Under the pieces are notes generated by a model. That model was given only the letters and a program-made list of their open reading frames with translations. It did not search any database and was not told the DNA's origin. The translations under genes were made by a program, and so were the position numbers. A stretch of 64,000 nucleotides of DNA from Erysipelotrichaceae bacterium (GTDB lineage Bacteria > Bacillota_I > Bacilli_A > Erysipelotrichales > Erysipelotrichaceae), in assembly GCA_029974225.1 (NCBI GenBank), contig JARKSP010000047.1:1-64000 (forward strand). The letters are read 5' to 3'. Shown here in pieces: positions 44,692 to 54,750 of this stretch. The number at the start of each line of letters is the position of its first letter. Position 1 is the stretch's first letter.

Positions 44692-46549
44692 CTTGGTTCT
44701 CCTTATAATGTTTCAAATAGATCTGAATTGTTATTATGTCAGCTGGATTGACTCCCGAAATTCTTGAGGCCTGCCCAATGGTTATCGGTCTTACATCCTG
44801 CAGTTTTTCTTTGGCTTCAATTGACAGATTTATGATTCTATTATAATCCAGATCATCTGGCAGGGGCTGTTTTTCCAATCTGATCAGATTAGCCGCTTCT
44901 CTTCTGGTTTTAGATATATAGCCTTCGAATTTAATTTCGATATCCAGCTGTCTGGCTAGCTTATCATCGATTTCAATATCATGCAGCTGACAGATAACTG
45001 CGGTTTCAATATTAGGTCTCTTTATCAAATCATGACAGTTAACCTGTGTTCTGTTATCACCATAGCCTTTTTCGCTGAGATAATCTAGCAGCTGCTGACT
45101 ATAATTGACTTTTGTTTCCGCTAGCAGCTGTTTGAAACGGTTTAGCTGGCTAACCTTGGAAAGAAACTTCCGATATCTTTCTTCACTTATCAGACCAGTC
45201 TGATAGCCATATTCAGTCAGCCTCTGATCAGCATTATCATGTCTTAAAAGCAGTCTGTATTCTGCCCGGCTGGTCAATAGACGATAAGGTTCCCTGGTTC
45301 CCTTGGTAACCAGATCATCAATCATAACGCCGATATAGGCTTCATCTCTTCTTAATACCAGTGGCTGTTTACCCTTTAACTTATTAACGGCGTTAATTCC
45401 CGCCAGCAGTCCCTGGCCGGCAGCTTCCTCATAACCGGAAGTCCCGTTAATCTGACCGGCAGTAAACAGGTTTTCCACCAGTTTTGTCTCTAATGACGGT
45501 TTTAAGTGCAGGGGATCAATGGCATCATATTCAATCGCATAGGCATATTTGTCAACAATGTGATTCTTAAAACCCGGTAGCGAATAAAGCATTCTGTCCT
45601 GGACATCATAAGGCATACTGGTCGAAAAACCCTGAACATAGGTTGTATCCAGCGATAATGACTCCGGCTCCAGAAAAATCTGATGGCGCTCCTTATCAGC
45701 GAATCTGACAATCTTATCTTCTACCGATGGACAGTATCTGGTTCCGGTTCCTTCGACAACTCCAGAATACATGCTTGATTTGTGCAGGTTTTCCTGGATG
45801 ATCTGATGCGTTTCAGGTTGAGTATAAATCAGATAACAGGGCAGCTGTTTTTCTAAAGGCCGAATCCTTTCCGTTTCGTAGGAAAAAGCTTCAGTTTCAT
45901 TATTTCCCGGCTCCAGAGTGGCACAGGAAAAATCAATGGAAGCCGTTTTTATTCTTGCTGGAGTTCCGGTTTTTAATCTCAGTAATTTAAAACCCAGCCT
46001 CTTCAGATTTTCAGAAAGATTTTTAGTGGTTTTCTGATTGTCTGGACCTATTGAAGTGACATGGTCTGAAACCATTATCTTGGAATTCATAAAAGTTCCC
46101 GTAGTTAAAATCACTATCTTGGCTTCCAGTACTTCTCTACTTTCTGTCAGTACCCCTTTGATTCTGCCCTCTTCAACCAGTATTTCCTCCACCAGACATT
46201 CTTTAACTGTCAGGTTTTCCTGATTTTCTAAAACTTCACGCATTTTTTCTTTATACAGAATCTTGTCGGCCTGAACTCTCAGGCTTCGGACTCCGGGCCC
46301 CTTGGTTGTATTAAGCATTTTAAACTGCAAGGCTGTCGCATCAGCTATTTTAGCCATCTGGCCACCTAAAGCATCAATTTCTCTGACAACTACTCCTTTT
46401 GCCGGTCCGCCAATAGAAGGATTGCATGGCAAAGAAGCCATAAACTCTTTGTTTAAGGTACATAGAACAGTATTAAACCCCAGCCTGCTGGTGGCCAGTG
46501 CTGCTTCACATCCGGCATGTCCCGCTCCTACGACAATTACATCGGCCAT
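44684..46549 (-). CDS. mnmG: tRNA uridine-5-carboxymethylaminomethyl modification enzyme MnmG (GidA)
   Basis: FAD-dependent enzyme that, with MnmE, modifies wobble U34 in several tRNAs. The 621 residues start with VIVVGAGHAGCEAALA and contain FNPSIGGPAKG-type (SLPCNPSIGGPAKG), GTFMNSKI, PARIKT, RYCPSVEDKIVRF (about 270), TAGQINGTSGYEEAAGQGL and the C-terminal helical domain. Length matches (about 625). mnmE is not adjacent here. AGGAG lies about 10 bases before the ATG. Confidence 0.97.
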   Translation of the reverse strand: MADVIVVGAGHAGCEAALATSRLGFNTVLCTLNKEFMASLPCNPSIGGPAKGVVVREIDALGGQMAKIADATALQFKMLNTTKGPGVRSLRVQADKILYKEKMREVLENQENLTVKECLVEEILVEEGRIKGVLTESREVLEAKIVILTTGTFMNSKIMVSDHVTSIGPDNQKTTKNLSENLKRLGFKLLRLKTGTPARIKTASIDFSCATLEPGNNETEAFSYETERIRPLEKQLPCYLIYTQPETHQIIQENLHKSSMYSGVVEGTGTRYCPSVEDKIVRFADKERHQIFLEPESLSLDTTYVQGFSTSMPYDVQDRMLYSLPGFKNHIVDKYAYAIEYDAIDPLHLKPSLETKLVENLFTAGQINGTSGYEEAAGQGLLAGINAVNKLKGKQPLVLRRDEAYIGVMIDDLVTKGTREPYRLLTSRAEYRLLLRHDNADQRLTEYGYQTGLISEERYRKFLSKVSQLNRFKQLLAETKVNYSQQLLDYLSEKGYGDNRTQVNCHDLIKRPNIETAVICQLHDIEIDDKLARQLDIEIKFEGYISKTRREAANLIRLEKQPLPDDLDYNRIINLSIEAKEKLQDVRPITIGQASRISGVNPADIITIQIYLKHYKENQDG

Positions 46550-46571
46550 ACATTCATTCTCCTACTTTATA

Positions 46572-46580
46572 AGTATAGCA
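46572..46580 (-). promoter_or_regulatory. Extended -10 promoter of mnmG-nucleoside hydrolase
   Basis: TGC-TATACT on the minus strand (TATACT at 46572-46577), 23 bases before the mnmG ATG. No clear -35. Confidence 0.45.
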
Positions 46581-46598
46581 CATTAGAAAACGGCGTAA

Positions 46599-46630
46599 TT
46601 AAAAAAGGTGAATCTACTTGGATCCACCTT
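46599..46630 (-). terminator. Terminator overlapping the WalJ-like gene stop codon
   Basis: 10-bp stem, AAGGTGAATC (46605-46614) with GATCCACCTT (46621-46630), containing one wobble on the transcribed strand, and a T-run beyond. It includes the first base of the TAG stop. Confidence 0.75.
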
Positions 46631-47360
46631 GATATATTTCGAATTGCTTAGCCGCTGTGATTTTTATATTCTGATGATCTATTCCTTTTTTAGCCAGAAT
46701 TTCAATTACCGTCTCATAAGCCAGCTCTATCGTGTTGGCCTCCTGAGAGATATGGGCCAGAACTATCTCCTTAGTATCTTCGTTGATACACTCTGACAGA
46801 GCATAGCCACAATCTTCATTTGACAGATGACCACAATCCGATACAATACGATTTTTTATATATTTCGGTCTTGTCGTATTTAACAGCATTTCCGGGTCAT
46901 GGTTACTCTCCATAATGTAATAATTGGCATTTCTGATAATTCTGATATTTCTATCCGACAGGTATCCGGTATCCGTTACGATAACCAGCGTTTCCTGGCC
47001 ATCAAAAATAACATAGCCTACTGTAATCTCAGTATCATGAGATAGTGGTATTGCCAGAATATCCAAGTCTTTAACTGTAAAAACATCAAGAGGTTTAATC
47101 AGATGATTTCTGTTTAACCCACTGATTTTGAAGGGAGAATAAACATCTAAATTTTTAATAAACCCGGTATTATTCAAATGGTCACTATGAGCATGGGTAA
47201 TTAATACTCCATCCAAATCCTGATAATCAAGTCTGATTTCCTCAAAAGAGTCTTTCAAATATTTTTGCGTTATGCCAAAGTCAATCATTATCATGGTGTC
47301 TTTACTTTTAACGACTGTACAGTTTCCTTTTGAACCACTGGCTAAAACATAATATTCCAT
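46614..47360 (-). CDS. Metallo-beta-lactamase-fold hydrolase, WalJ/YycJ type
   Basis: A 248-residue dinuclear-metal hydrolase of the YycJ/WalJ group, thought to process DNA ends and coordinate wall synthesis with replication in relatives. Motifs: ASGSKGNC near the N-terminus, THAHSDH (metal site, about 55-61), DTGYLSD, SNHDPEML and GHLSNEDC (about 177-184). The ATG at 47360 overlaps the M23 gene stop (TAATG). In Bacillus this gene sits at the end of the wal operon near dnaB; here it follows dnaB and an M23 peptidase, and walRK are not present in the window. Confidence 0.88.
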   Translation of the reverse strand: MEYYVLASGSKGNCTVVKSKDTMIMIDFGITQKYLKDSFEEIRLDYQDLDGVLITHAHSDHLNNTGFIKNLDVYSPFKISGLNRNHLIKPLDVFTVKDLDILAIPLSHDTEITVGYVIFDGQETLVIVTDTGYLSDRNIRIIRNANYYIMESNHDPEMLLNTTRPKYIKNRIVSDCGHLSNEDCGYALSECINEDTKEIVLAHISQEANTIELAYETVIEILAKKGIDHQNIKITAAKQFEIYQGGSK

Positions 47361-48883
47361 TACCACCGACCAGCCTGTTCACATGGTAAAATCCAGCAAG
47401 GATCAACAAGCTCACCATCAATATAAAAACCTATATCCAGATGCGGTCCACTGCTGAGACCGGTATTGCCGATCTGACCAATTACCTGTCCTCTTAATAC
47501 CAGATCACCGACTTCATAATAACCTGGTGTATGCATATGCAGATATCTGGCAATAATACCGTTGCCATGGTCAATATAATAATGATATCCCATCGTAAAA
47601 TTGTATGCTTTTACGATGATGGTCCCATCAGCAGCAGCTAAAACGTCACCATATGGATTGTATCTGTCGATAAAGTCACAGCCGTGATGATTGGCATAAC
47701 AATAGAAGTCACAGGTAATAATCGGGTTGTTTACCGGCAGTGAGAAAAAGATCCCTCTATTATCATAATCCTGCATATTGTACCTGTATTGTCCGATTGT
47801 CGGCTCAACTCTTATCACTACACTGTCCTGACGATAACTTGTCAGGATTCCGTTGACATAGATATCCGTATAGGTTGCATCATTATAACCGGTTGCCGGA
47901 GCAACATCTTCCACTACTTCACCTCTTTGAACCTTAATGTCAAAAGTGTAGATGCTTTCTGTCGGATAAGTTACTTCCTGAACCAGACGCTGCTGTTCAA
48001 CAACTACGGTAATCGGAGAAGTGAAGTAGGTAATAATCAGCTGCTGGCCAGGAACAATTGCCTGATTGATATTATCAATATCTTCATTTATAGCCAACAG
48101 CTGTTTTGGCAGTAGGCCGGCTTTAGAGGCTACACCACTGAGGGTATCAAATTCTACAACAGTGTAATATTCCAGTTCGTAGTCTCTTCCATAACATAAA
48201 TACATGAATATCGCATCTTCATCTGCAAACAGTTCGTTGGTGCTGGCTCCAGTTGGAGTAGCCTTGATTGTTTCTTCAATATAGATGCTTTTATCCTGGA
48301 CGCCATAAGTGGTCAGGTCAAGAATGTTTTCATGCCTTTCTAAGGCAGCATAAACCTTTTCATCGATAAAGCAGAGCGCAAATCTTCTCAAAGCATTAGA
48401 AAACTCTTCAATAGACTTAACATATATCGTATCAATTACCTCGCCATCTCTTACAATTTCTATTTTAACGGCCTGAACAACCAGCAGGTTGTTATTAGTA
48501 ATATAAGACAGTATTTCTTTGTCTTTATTCTCATATTTCCAGAAAGATTTCTCTTTTAGAATATAGATTTCATCACTGATATCAACTTTATAGCCCTCAA
48601 ACTTGGTTCCGGCTAATTTCGCTTCTTCCATATCAATAGCTTTTTGAATAAGTTCAGCATCATATAAGATCCCGATCAGGTTGCCCTTATGATAAACCTT
48701 GGTTACATCAATAGGTTCCAGGGAGACATATTCAATTTTCTGGGCTAGATATGATTTTTCTTCATTTAAGTTGATATTGGCAATAAGTGCCTGTTTCCCA
48801 ATATTGGAAGGGAAAAACATTACAATTAAAATAGAAAAAACAAGGCTTATAAACATTAAAATTAATTCTTTTTTTCTTTTCAT
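47360..48883 (-). CDS. Membrane-anchored M23 peptidase with LysM-like and G5 domains, atypical zinc site
   Basis: A 507-residue envelope protein. One N-terminal membrane helix (about 6-25), a long extracellular region, a LysM-like segment (ASKAGLLPKQLLAINEDID, about 255-275), a G5-like domain (QQRLVQEVTYPTE to VEP, about 303-370), and a C-terminal M23 domain. The first zinc motif is HHGCD, the catalytic His lies in RYLHMH, but the canonical HxH of the last motif (GPHLHF) reads GPHLDIGF: the third zinc ligand is Asp483. It may be altered in metal binding or inactive. The gene overlaps the WalJ-like gene and lies 1 base after dnaB's stop-side neighbour, in one minus-strand unit. Confidence 0.85.
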   Translation of the reverse strand: MKRKKELILMFISLVFSILIVMFFPSNIGKQALIANINLNEEKSYLAQKIEYVSLEPIDVTKVYHKGNLIGILYDAELIQKAIDMEEAKLAGTKFEGYKVDISDEIYILKEKSFWKYENKDKEILSYITNNNLLVVQAVKIEIVRDGEVIDTIYVKSIEEFSNALRRFALCFIDEKVYAALERHENILDLTTYGVQDKSIYIEETIKATPTGASTNELFADEDAIFMYLCYGRDYELEYYTVVEFDTLSGVASKAGLLPKQLLAINEDIDNINQAIVPGQQLIITYFTSPITVVVEQQRLVQEVTYPTESIYTFDIKVQRGEVVEDVAPATGYNDATYTDIYVNGILTSYRQDSVVIRVEPTIGQYRYNMQDYDNRGIFFSLPVNNPIITCDFYCYANHHGCDFIDRYNPYGDVLAAADGTIIVKAYNFTMGYHYYIDHGNGIIARYLHMHTPGYYEVGDLVLRGQVIGQIGNTGLSSGPHLDIGFYIDGELVDPCWILPCEQAGRW

Positions 48884-48884
48884 A

Positions 48885-50246
48885 CTATACCTCGTAATCT
48901 CTGGTTTCTAATGTTTCCTTTGTATGGAAAGCATTTGTTGGAGAATCAAAAGAAAATAGCAGCTCACCAGTTGCACCATTACGATGCTTAGCGATAATAA
49001 GCTCAATTTCTTTTACCAAATTCTTGGCTGCAGAATCATCTTCATCTTTCTTTTTATCTATCTTGCGATGCAAAAACATAACCAGGTCAGCATCCTGCTC
49101 AATTGCCCCAGATTCTCTTAAATCCGATAACATCGGCTTTCTTTCTCTGCCCATCTCAATACTTCTTGAAAGCTGTGACAAGGCAATTACCGGAACCTTC
49201 AGTTCTCTGGCCATCTGTTTTAAAGAACGAGAAATTTCACTTACCTCCAGCTGTCTGTTTTCCGTCTTGGAAACTGAAGGAGCAATCAGCTGCAGATAGT
49301 CAATAATTATCAGATCCAATCCATGGTCGCTCTGCAATTTACGACATTTGGCAAAAATATCATTAACCTTGATGGTTGGCGAATCATCAATGAAAATACC
49401 CGCCTTTTCCAGCTGACCTTTAGCCTCATCTATTCTGCCCCAGTCCTCGTTTCCCAGATTTTTGCCGGTTCTGAGTTTTCTAATTTCCACATTGCCTTTG
49501 GCAGCCATCATTCTCATCGCCAGATGAATAGCTGGCATCTCCAGAGAAAAGACAGCCACTTTCCTATCATATCTGATGGCGGTGTTACTGGCAATGTTTA
49601 AAGCAAAGGCTGTTTTACCTACTGAAGGTCTGGCAGCGATAATAATCAGATCTCCATCCTGAAAACCATTGGTGATATTATCTAAAAATGTAAAACCTGA
49701 AGGAACACCAGTCATTCCTCCTTTTTCTCTTAAAAGATGAATCCTTTTGATTAATTCGTTAAAGGTTTCCTTACTGTTTTTAAACTCTGTAACCTTTCTG
49801 TCCCGACTGACCTTTAGAATCATGCTTTCAGCTTCATTTAAAACATCTAAAGGGTCATACTGTCCTTCATAACTTTTCTGCCTGATTTTTTCTGATACCT
49901 CAATAAGCCTTCTTAACAAAGCTTTTTCTTTTATCGTGGTGATGTAGTGAACAGAATTGGCGCTGCTGATGGCTAAATCAGTCAGATGCATAATGTGATC
50001 TAATCCACCAACCTTGTTCAGCTCCTGAAGATCCTGCAATCTGGTAATAACTGTTGCGACATCAATCGGTTTATTTTCCTGATTCAAATCCTTCATCACC
50101 TGATAGATTTTTCTGTTGGCTGGCGCAAAGAAATCCTCGGGCTGCAGATTCTCTTCAAAGGTAAAGCGAAATGTTTCAGGGTATAGAAATAGCGAGCCTA
50201 ATAAGGCCTTTTCAGCATCAATACTTGCTGGCACCTGTAAAGTCAT
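48885..50246 (-). CDS. dnaB: Replicative DNA helicase DnaB (Bacillus DnaC)
   Basis: Hexameric 5'-3' helicase of the replication fork. The 453 residues show the N-terminal domain (SIDAEKALLGSL, NRKIYQVMKDL), the RecA-type ATPase with Walker A IIAARPSVGKTAFALN (about residue 203), Walker B LDLIIIDYLQLI (about 310), and LSQLSRSIE with the DLRESGAIEQDADLV motif. No intein. It follows rplI by 10 bases, as in Bacillus (rplI-dnaC). Confidence 0.97.
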   Translation of the reverse strand: MTLQVPASIDAEKALLGSLFLYPETFRFTFEENLQPEDFFAPANRKIYQVMKDLNQENKPIDVATVITRLQDLQELNKVGGLDHIMHLTDLAISSANSVHYITTIKEKALLRRLIEVSEKIRQKSYEGQYDPLDVLNEAESMILKVSRDRKVTEFKNSKETFNELIKRIHLLREKGGMTGVPSGFTFLDNITNGFQDGDLIIIAARPSVGKTAFALNIASNTAIRYDRKVAVFSLEMPAIHLAMRMMAAKGNVEIRKLRTGKNLGNEDWGRIDEAKGQLEKAGIFIDDSPTIKVNDIFAKCRKLQSDHGLDLIIIDYLQLIAPSVSKTENRQLEVSEISRSLKQMARELKVPVIALSQLSRSIEMGRERKPMLSDLRESGAIEQDADLVMFLHRKIDKKKDEDDSAAKNLVKEIELIIAKHRNGATGELLFSFDSPTNAFHTKETLETRDYEV

Positions 50247-50256
50247 AAATACCCTC

Positions 50257-50703
50257 CTATAAGCTGATTACTTCAACGGCGAACTTGGCGATTACTTCCT
50301 TGAATAATTCAACCTTCACCGGATAATTACCTAATCTGGTAATATTTTCCGTGTCGACAAACTTACGCTTATCCACTGTAATATTATACTGCTTAGCTAA
50401 CTCATCAGCAATCTTGCCCGTATTAATACTGCCAAAAAGTTTACCATCATTTCCACTTTTGGCAACAATCTTTAAAGTCAGTTTCTCCAGTCGGTCTTTT
50501 AAGTCTAAAGCCTGCTGCTTTCTGGCCTTATAATCAGCTGCAGCCTGATCTTTCTGGTTCTGTAATACTTTTAAAGCATTTTTAGTGGCTTCAACAGCCA
50601 GTCGGTTTTTAATTAAATAGTTACGAGCATAACCGTCGGCCACTTCCTTAATTTCATTTTTCTTACCCACGTTTTTTACATCAGTCAATAGGATTACCTT
50701 CAT
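50257..50703 (-). CDS. rplI: Large-subunit ribosomal protein L9
   Basis: Structural ribosomal protein, 148 residues. The N-terminal domain reads [18 protein letters not shown] and [12 protein letters not shown], followed by the long connecting helix and the C-terminal domain. I start at the ATG at 50703; a ten-codon upstream extension lies within the end of gdpP and is not typical of L9. The start overlaps gdpP by 23 bases, with GGGAGGTAG before it. Confidence 0.96.
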   Translation of the reverse strand: MKVILLTDVKNVGKKNEIKEVADGYARNYLIKNRLAVEATKNALKVLQNQKDQAAADYKARKQQALDLKDRLEKLTLKIVAKSGNDGKLFGSINTGKIADELAKQYNITVDKRKFVDTENITRLGNYPVKVELFKEVIAKFAVEVISL

Positions 50704-52669
50704 TACTGCTACCTCCCTGTTGATATTGCTCAATTGCCAGCATCAGCTCCTCTTTTAAAGCTTTCAGACTGGTATTTGTTCGCTGCAGTCCAGCTGCATT
50801 AAAGTGACCACCGCCACCCATTTTTTCCATAATAATCTGTACATTGATATCATGGTTACTGCGGGCTGAGATGGCAAAGGTATTGCTGTCGATTTGAGCA
50901 ATGACAAATGCTGCAGCAATTCCCTTGATTGAACAAATGTGATTAGCTCCTTTGGCTAAAGCAGTTCTAGACAAGAATTTGCCTTCTTTATTAACCACAC
51001 TGATGGCGATTTTATCTTTAACAATTTCCAGATTTTTAGAAATTATTGTTTTATCAATAAAGTCCTGAATTCCTTCTTTGAGCCAGTAATAGGCTAAAGA
51101 AGTGTTGCTGCCATTCTTTTTAAGCATTGCACAGGCTTCAAATGTTCTGGCAGAAGTTCGGGTTTTCAATTCATCTGTATCTACTAAAATTCCCGCATAC
51201 ATAATAGTTGCCTCCAGTTCTGTCAGTTCAATAACATTATTGGCGTAATGCATCAGCTCTGTTACCAGCTCAACTGTTGAGGAAGCTGACGGTTCATTGT
51301 AGATCAGCTTTGCACTGATATTGGTATCGCTCTTACGGCGATGATGATCAATAACGATAATTTTTGAAGCCTGAGTTACCAGTTTTGGTGTACTGGTCAA
51401 ATCCAGACTGTGATGGTCCACTGCAACAACCAGTGACTGTTCATCCAGAATAGATAAAGCTTCTTCCTCGGTTATGAAGATATGATTTTCAATCAGACTC
51501 ATAATGTTTTCATCATATATTCCAGCTGTTACCGGCTCAACATTAATACCATTAAATACAATATAAACCCTCTTATCTAAAGAAGAGACTATTCTGCTGA
51601 CTCCCAGGCAGGCACCCAGACTATCCAGGTCAGCATCGTTATGCGGTATTACAAAGATATTTGAACTTTCATCAAAGAACTTTTCCAGACTCTGAGCCAT
51701 AACTCGGGCTCTGACCTTGGAAGTCTTTTCACTGGCTTCTGAAGACTGTCCAAAAAACTCAACTTCTTTACCATGCTGCTTAACCGCTACCTGGTCGCCG
51801 CCTCTTGACAGCACTAATTCCAGCATGTTGTTGAGAGTACTGTCCAGTTCCTCATAGCTGCTGTCACCATGACTGAAAGCCATCGAAGAAGTTATCGAAA
51901 CATTCAGATTTCTGGCTGCAGTTTTAATTTCATTTAAAACATCAAATTTGCTGTTAAGCATCTTCTGAAAATTTTCATAGTTAATAACCAGAAAGAATCT
52001 GTCACTTCTGATTCTTCTGATAATAGCACCATTGCCTATTGCCCAGGATACTATTTTCTGACGAATACTGGTGTTGATAAGAGCAATTTTCTGCTCATCC
52101 TCATTGCGAATTGTTTCTTCATAGTTATCCAGACTGATTAAGCCTAAAACAATCTTCTCATTCTGATAAGCCTTTTTAAGATCATATATTTCAGTAATAT
52201 CTTTAACAAATATTACCTGTGAACGTTCTTCTTTAATACATTCATATTTGGTTCCATCATCATTAGTAATTACTGCCCGATGCTTGTCTCCGGAGAATAA
52301 CACCGCCATACCAGGAAAAACCTTGGTAATCCTTTCACCAATAATCATGATCTGGCGATTCTCAAAAAAGTCCGAGGCCCAGCTGACAACATAGTTGTCA
52401 TCATAAATAATAATTCCAATACTGCCATATTCCAAAGCTTCTTTTGCCTCAGTTCCTAAGACTCTATTTATATCAACCGTGCGTTTTCGTTTATCTAATT
52501 CCATTACCAGGAAAATATAAATCAGCAAAACAAAATTAGCTGCGATGAAAACATAAACTAAAAAATCATATTCAATTTTTAAGAAAAATTCAAACAATAA
52601 TGCTAATACTATTTCGATAAAGACCAGAATTAAGGCGACAAGTTTAATCTTGTCCATTTTGTTTAACAT
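50681..52669 (-). CDS. gdpP: Cyclic-di-AMP phosphodiesterase GdpP (YybT type)
   Basis: Membrane c-di-AMP phosphodiesterase, 662 residues. Two N-terminal helices (about 10-55), a degenerate PAS domain (about 80-145), a degenerate GGDEF domain (about 170-300; [18 protein letters not shown] at its end), then the DHH phosphodiesterase: [11 protein letters not shown] (about 345) and [10 protein letters not shown], and DHHA1 with [10 protein letters not shown] (about 620). AGAGGAG precedes the ATG at 52669 by 11 bases. Its start overlaps the end of yybS by 26 bases. It controls c-di-AMP and thereby osmotic and wall balance. Confidence 0.95.
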   Translation of the reverse strand: MLNKMDKIKLVALILVFIEIVLALLFEFFLKIEYDFLVYVFIAANFVLLIYIFLVMELDKRKRTVDINRVLGTEAKEALEYGSIGIIIYDDNYVVSWASDFFENRQIMIIGERITKVFPGMAVLFSGDKHRAVITNDDGTKYECIKEERSQVIFVKDITEIYDLKKAYQNEKIVLGLISLDNYEETIRNEDEQKIALINTSIRQKIVSWAIGNGAIIRRIRSDRFFLVINYENFQKMLNSKFDVLNEIKTAARNLNVSITSSMAFSHGDSSYEELDSTLNNMLELVLSRGGDQVAVKQHGKEVEFFGQSSEASEKTSKVRARVMAQSLEKFFDESSNIFVIPHNDADLDSLGACLGVSRIVSSLDKRVYIVFNGINVEPVTAGIYDENIMSLIENHIFITEEEALSILDEQSLVVAVDHHSLDLTSTPKLVTQASKIIVIDHHRRKSDTNISAKLIYNEPSASSTVELVTELMHYANNVIELTELEATIMYAGILVDTDELKTRTSARTFEACAMLKKNGSNTSLAYYWLKEGIQDFIDKTIISKNLEIVKDKIAISVVNKEGKFLSRTALAKGANHICSIKGIAAAFVIAQIDSNTFAISARSNHDINVQIIMEKMGGGGHFNAAGLQRTNTSLKALKEELMLAIEQYQQGGSSNEGNPID

Positions 52670-53627
52670 ATTTTTTCAACTCCTCTATTAACGTTTTTCT
52701 AAATGGAGTAAAGATATCAAAAATACCGATTCCAATGACAAATACTGATAAGACTAATGACAGCAGTAAGACTATAACCGCAAAACCAGCTCTTTTTTTA
52801 GGGTCTGGCACTCTGATAGCAAACAGTGTTGAAATCAGAATATAACCGAACATAAAGCAGACAATATAAGCAATAACGGTTATAGGAAATATTATATTCT
52901 TATATTGTGCAATATTTGTGAACTGATTCATCAGCATATTTCCAATCAGCCCGGCCAGCACCACAATCTTTAACCATAGTGGAGCATACATCTCGCTGAC
53001 CGGTTTCATTGGCGGAATAGTCATTTTTAATCTTCTTAAAACGATATAGGCAATGCTGTGAACTAGAAACCCTTCTAAAATTGAACTCAGCACTGATGAA
53101 ATGATGATGATGGATAACAGGGCATTGTTGTCAAACATCGCCAGCAGAGCCGAAGAAACGCTGGCATCGCCCCGGGCTATTTTTTCAATCAGAACCGCCA
53201 TTGTTTCTTGCATAAAATCCATTTCCGCCATCAGGTTATAGCCGAAAAAGCCAGCGAAGATAAAATAGGAAACAAACATCATAATCAGTGAAACCACCAC
53301 CACTGAAACTATCAGATAGGTGGCACTTTTCTGCCTGATAAGCCCGGCACCGTAAACTGTTCCGGCAATGACTGAACCTAAGACATAGAAACTGCCTGTT
53401 GAAATAGGACCGGCAATAATCATCGTCATAAGTAACATAGCCACATTCATTATGATGGCCTGTTTGACATCAAATTTAACGATATAGATAATTACCGGAA
53501 TTGGAATAATCCAAAAAAAGTATAATTCTAAACCGTTAGCCAGAAGGCGATTTATATAAACAAGTACACCTACCAGAGCACAGAACAGCGCTCCATAAGT
53601 GATACTATTTACTCTTGATTTACGCAT
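52644..53627 (-). CDS. YybS-family (DUF2232) membrane protein
   Basis: A 327-residue polytopic membrane protein with about eight hydrophobic helices, of the YybS/DUF2232 family that precedes gdpP in many Bacillota. The pattern resembles an S-component-like transporter (GALFCALVGVLVYINRLL at the N-terminus), but the ligand is unknown. First gene of the yybS-gdpP-rplI-dnaB unit, with a good promoter at 53679-53707. Confidence 0.85.
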   Translation of the reverse strand: MRKSRVNSITYGALFCALVGVLVYINRLLANGLELYFFWIIPIPVIIYIVKFDVKQAIIMNVAMLLMTMIIAGPISTGSFYVLGSVIAGTVYGAGLIRQKSATYLIVSVVVVSLIMMFVSYFIFAGFFGYNLMAEMDFMQETMAVLIEKIARGDASVSSALLAMFDNNALLSIIIISSVLSSILEGFLVHSIAYIVLRRLKMTIPPMKPVSEMYAPLWLKIVVLAGLIGNMLMNQFTNIAQYKNIIFPITVIAYIVCFMFGYILISTLFAIRVPDPKKRAGFAVIVLLLSLVLSVFVIGIGIFDIFTPFRKTLIEELKKYVKQNGQD

Positions 53628-53678
53628 TGCTAATTTCTCCTACAACAAAAACATCTTTTCCGACAAAGATACATAATA

Positions 53679-53707
53679 ATTATAAAGCATAAATTAAAGG
53701 TTGTAAA
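53679..53707 (-). promoter_or_regulatory. Promoter of the yybS-gdpP-rplI-dnaB unit
   Basis: TTTACA (53702-53707), 17-base spacer, TATAAT (53679-53684) on the minus strand, about 50 bases before the yybS ATG and directly after the rpsR hairpin. Confidence 0.7.
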
Positions 53708-53721
53708 ATCATAAGACCATA

Positions 53722-53746
53722 TTAAAATCCCCTGTTCAGGGGATTT
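53722..53746 (-). terminator. Hairpin after rpsR
   Basis: AAATCCCC/GGGGATTT stem (53725-53732 with 53739-53746), loop of six, then a short TTTTAAT on the minus strand. Strong stem but short T-run, so some read-through into yybS is possible. Confidence 0.7.
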
Positions 53747-53757
53747 AGGTTTACTGA

Positions 53758-53988
53758 TTAGTCAACAACGTATGGTAATAAAGCCATTTGACGAGCACGT
53801 TTGATAGCTGTAGCTAGCATACGCTGATACTTAGCACTTGTCCCGGCAACTCTGCGTGGAATAATTTTTCCATTAGGCGAGACAAACTTCTTTAGTAATT
53901 CAGTATCTTTATAGTCAATATAAGTAATGTTGTTTTTAGTGAAGTAACATACTTTTCTACGACCAGGTCTATTTCTTCTAAATGCCAT
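53758..53988 (-). CDS. rpsR: Small-subunit ribosomal protein S18
   Basis: Platform protein of the 30S subunit, 76 residues. Typical sequence: [35 protein letters not shown]-like core and [14 protein letters not shown]. It lacks the zinc-binding CxxC pairs of some homologues. Last gene of the rpsF-ssb-rpsR unit. Confidence 0.97.
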   Translation of the reverse strand: MAFRRNRPGRRKVCYFTKNNITYIDYKDTELLKKFVSPNGKIIPRRVAGTSAKYQRMLATAIKRARQMALLPYVVD

Positions 53989-54002
53989 AATAAATTCCCT
54001 TT

Positions 54003-54446
54003 CTAGAATGGCAAATCATCACTTGAAATGTCCAATTTAGGACTGTCTGCCATATCTGTATAACTTTCATCCGGATAGTAATCAGTTGTATATGATGTTG
54101 AACTACCCGCTGATGCACTCTTAGTATCTAAGAACATGATGCTGTCGACTAATACTTCGACAACATAGACTTTTTTGCCTGGAATATTAGGATCATCATA
54201 ATTTCTTGTCTGAATCTTTCCTTCAACTCCAATTTGAGAGCCTTTATGCGTATAAGAGCTGATGAGGTCAGCGGTCTGACTCCAGGCTACACATGGCACA
54301 AAATCAGCATCTGGTGTATTAGTGTCTGTTTTGCTCTTTCTTCTGCTGACTGCTAAAAAGAAATTACAGACTGATGTACCACTTGGTATTTTACGCAATA
54401 CTGGATCTTTGGTCAAACGACCAACTAAAATAACTCGATTAATCAT
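54003..54446 (-). CDS. ssb: Single-stranded DNA-binding protein
   Basis: OB-fold protein of 147 residues that coats single-stranded DNA. N-terminal [17 protein letters not shown], central [14 protein letters not shown], a short linker and the acidic tip SSDDLPF that recruits partner proteins. It lies between rpsF (13-base gap) and rpsR (14-base gap), the standard Bacillota order. Confidence 0.97.
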   Translation of the reverse strand: MINRVILVGRLTKDPVLRKIPSGTSVCNFFLAVSRRKSKTDTNTPDADFVPCVAWSQTADLISSYTHKGSQIGVEGKIQTRNYDDPNIPGKKVYVVEVLVDSIMFLDTKSASAGSSTSYTTDYYPDESYTDMADSPKLDISSDDLPF

Positions 54447-54459
54447 AATTCTTCACCTG

Positions 54460-54744
54460 TTAATCAATTTTGACAATCATATGGCGAACAACATTTGCGT
54501 TGATACGGCTAATACGGTCAAATTCTTTGATAGCATCATTATTAGCATTAATAGTGATTACTACATAATATCCTTTTGTCATATCTTCAATCGGATAAGC
54601 AAATTCCTTCATTCCCCATTCATCCACTTTTTCAATTGTGCCATTATTATCAGTAATGATGCTATGTAGAGTGTTGATGGTTTCAGTACGAACTGCTTCC
54701 TCAGCTGAAGCGTTAAGGATATACATAATTTCATATTTTTTCAT
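54460..54744 (-). CDS. rpsF: Small-subunit ribosomal protein S6
   Basis: Binds S18 and 16S rRNA, 94 residues: MKKYEIMYILNASAE, EFAYPIEDMTKGYYVVI and a short tail. First gene of the rpsF-ssb-rpsR unit. AGGAGG lies 7 bases before the ATG, within a possible S6-S18-binding leader structure. Confidence 0.97.
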   Translation of the reverse strand: MKKYEIMYILNASAEEAVRTETINTLHSIITDNNGTIEKVDEWGMKEFAYPIEDMTKGYYVVITINANNDAIKEFDRISRINANVVRHMIVKID

Positions 54745-54750
54745 GTTTTT

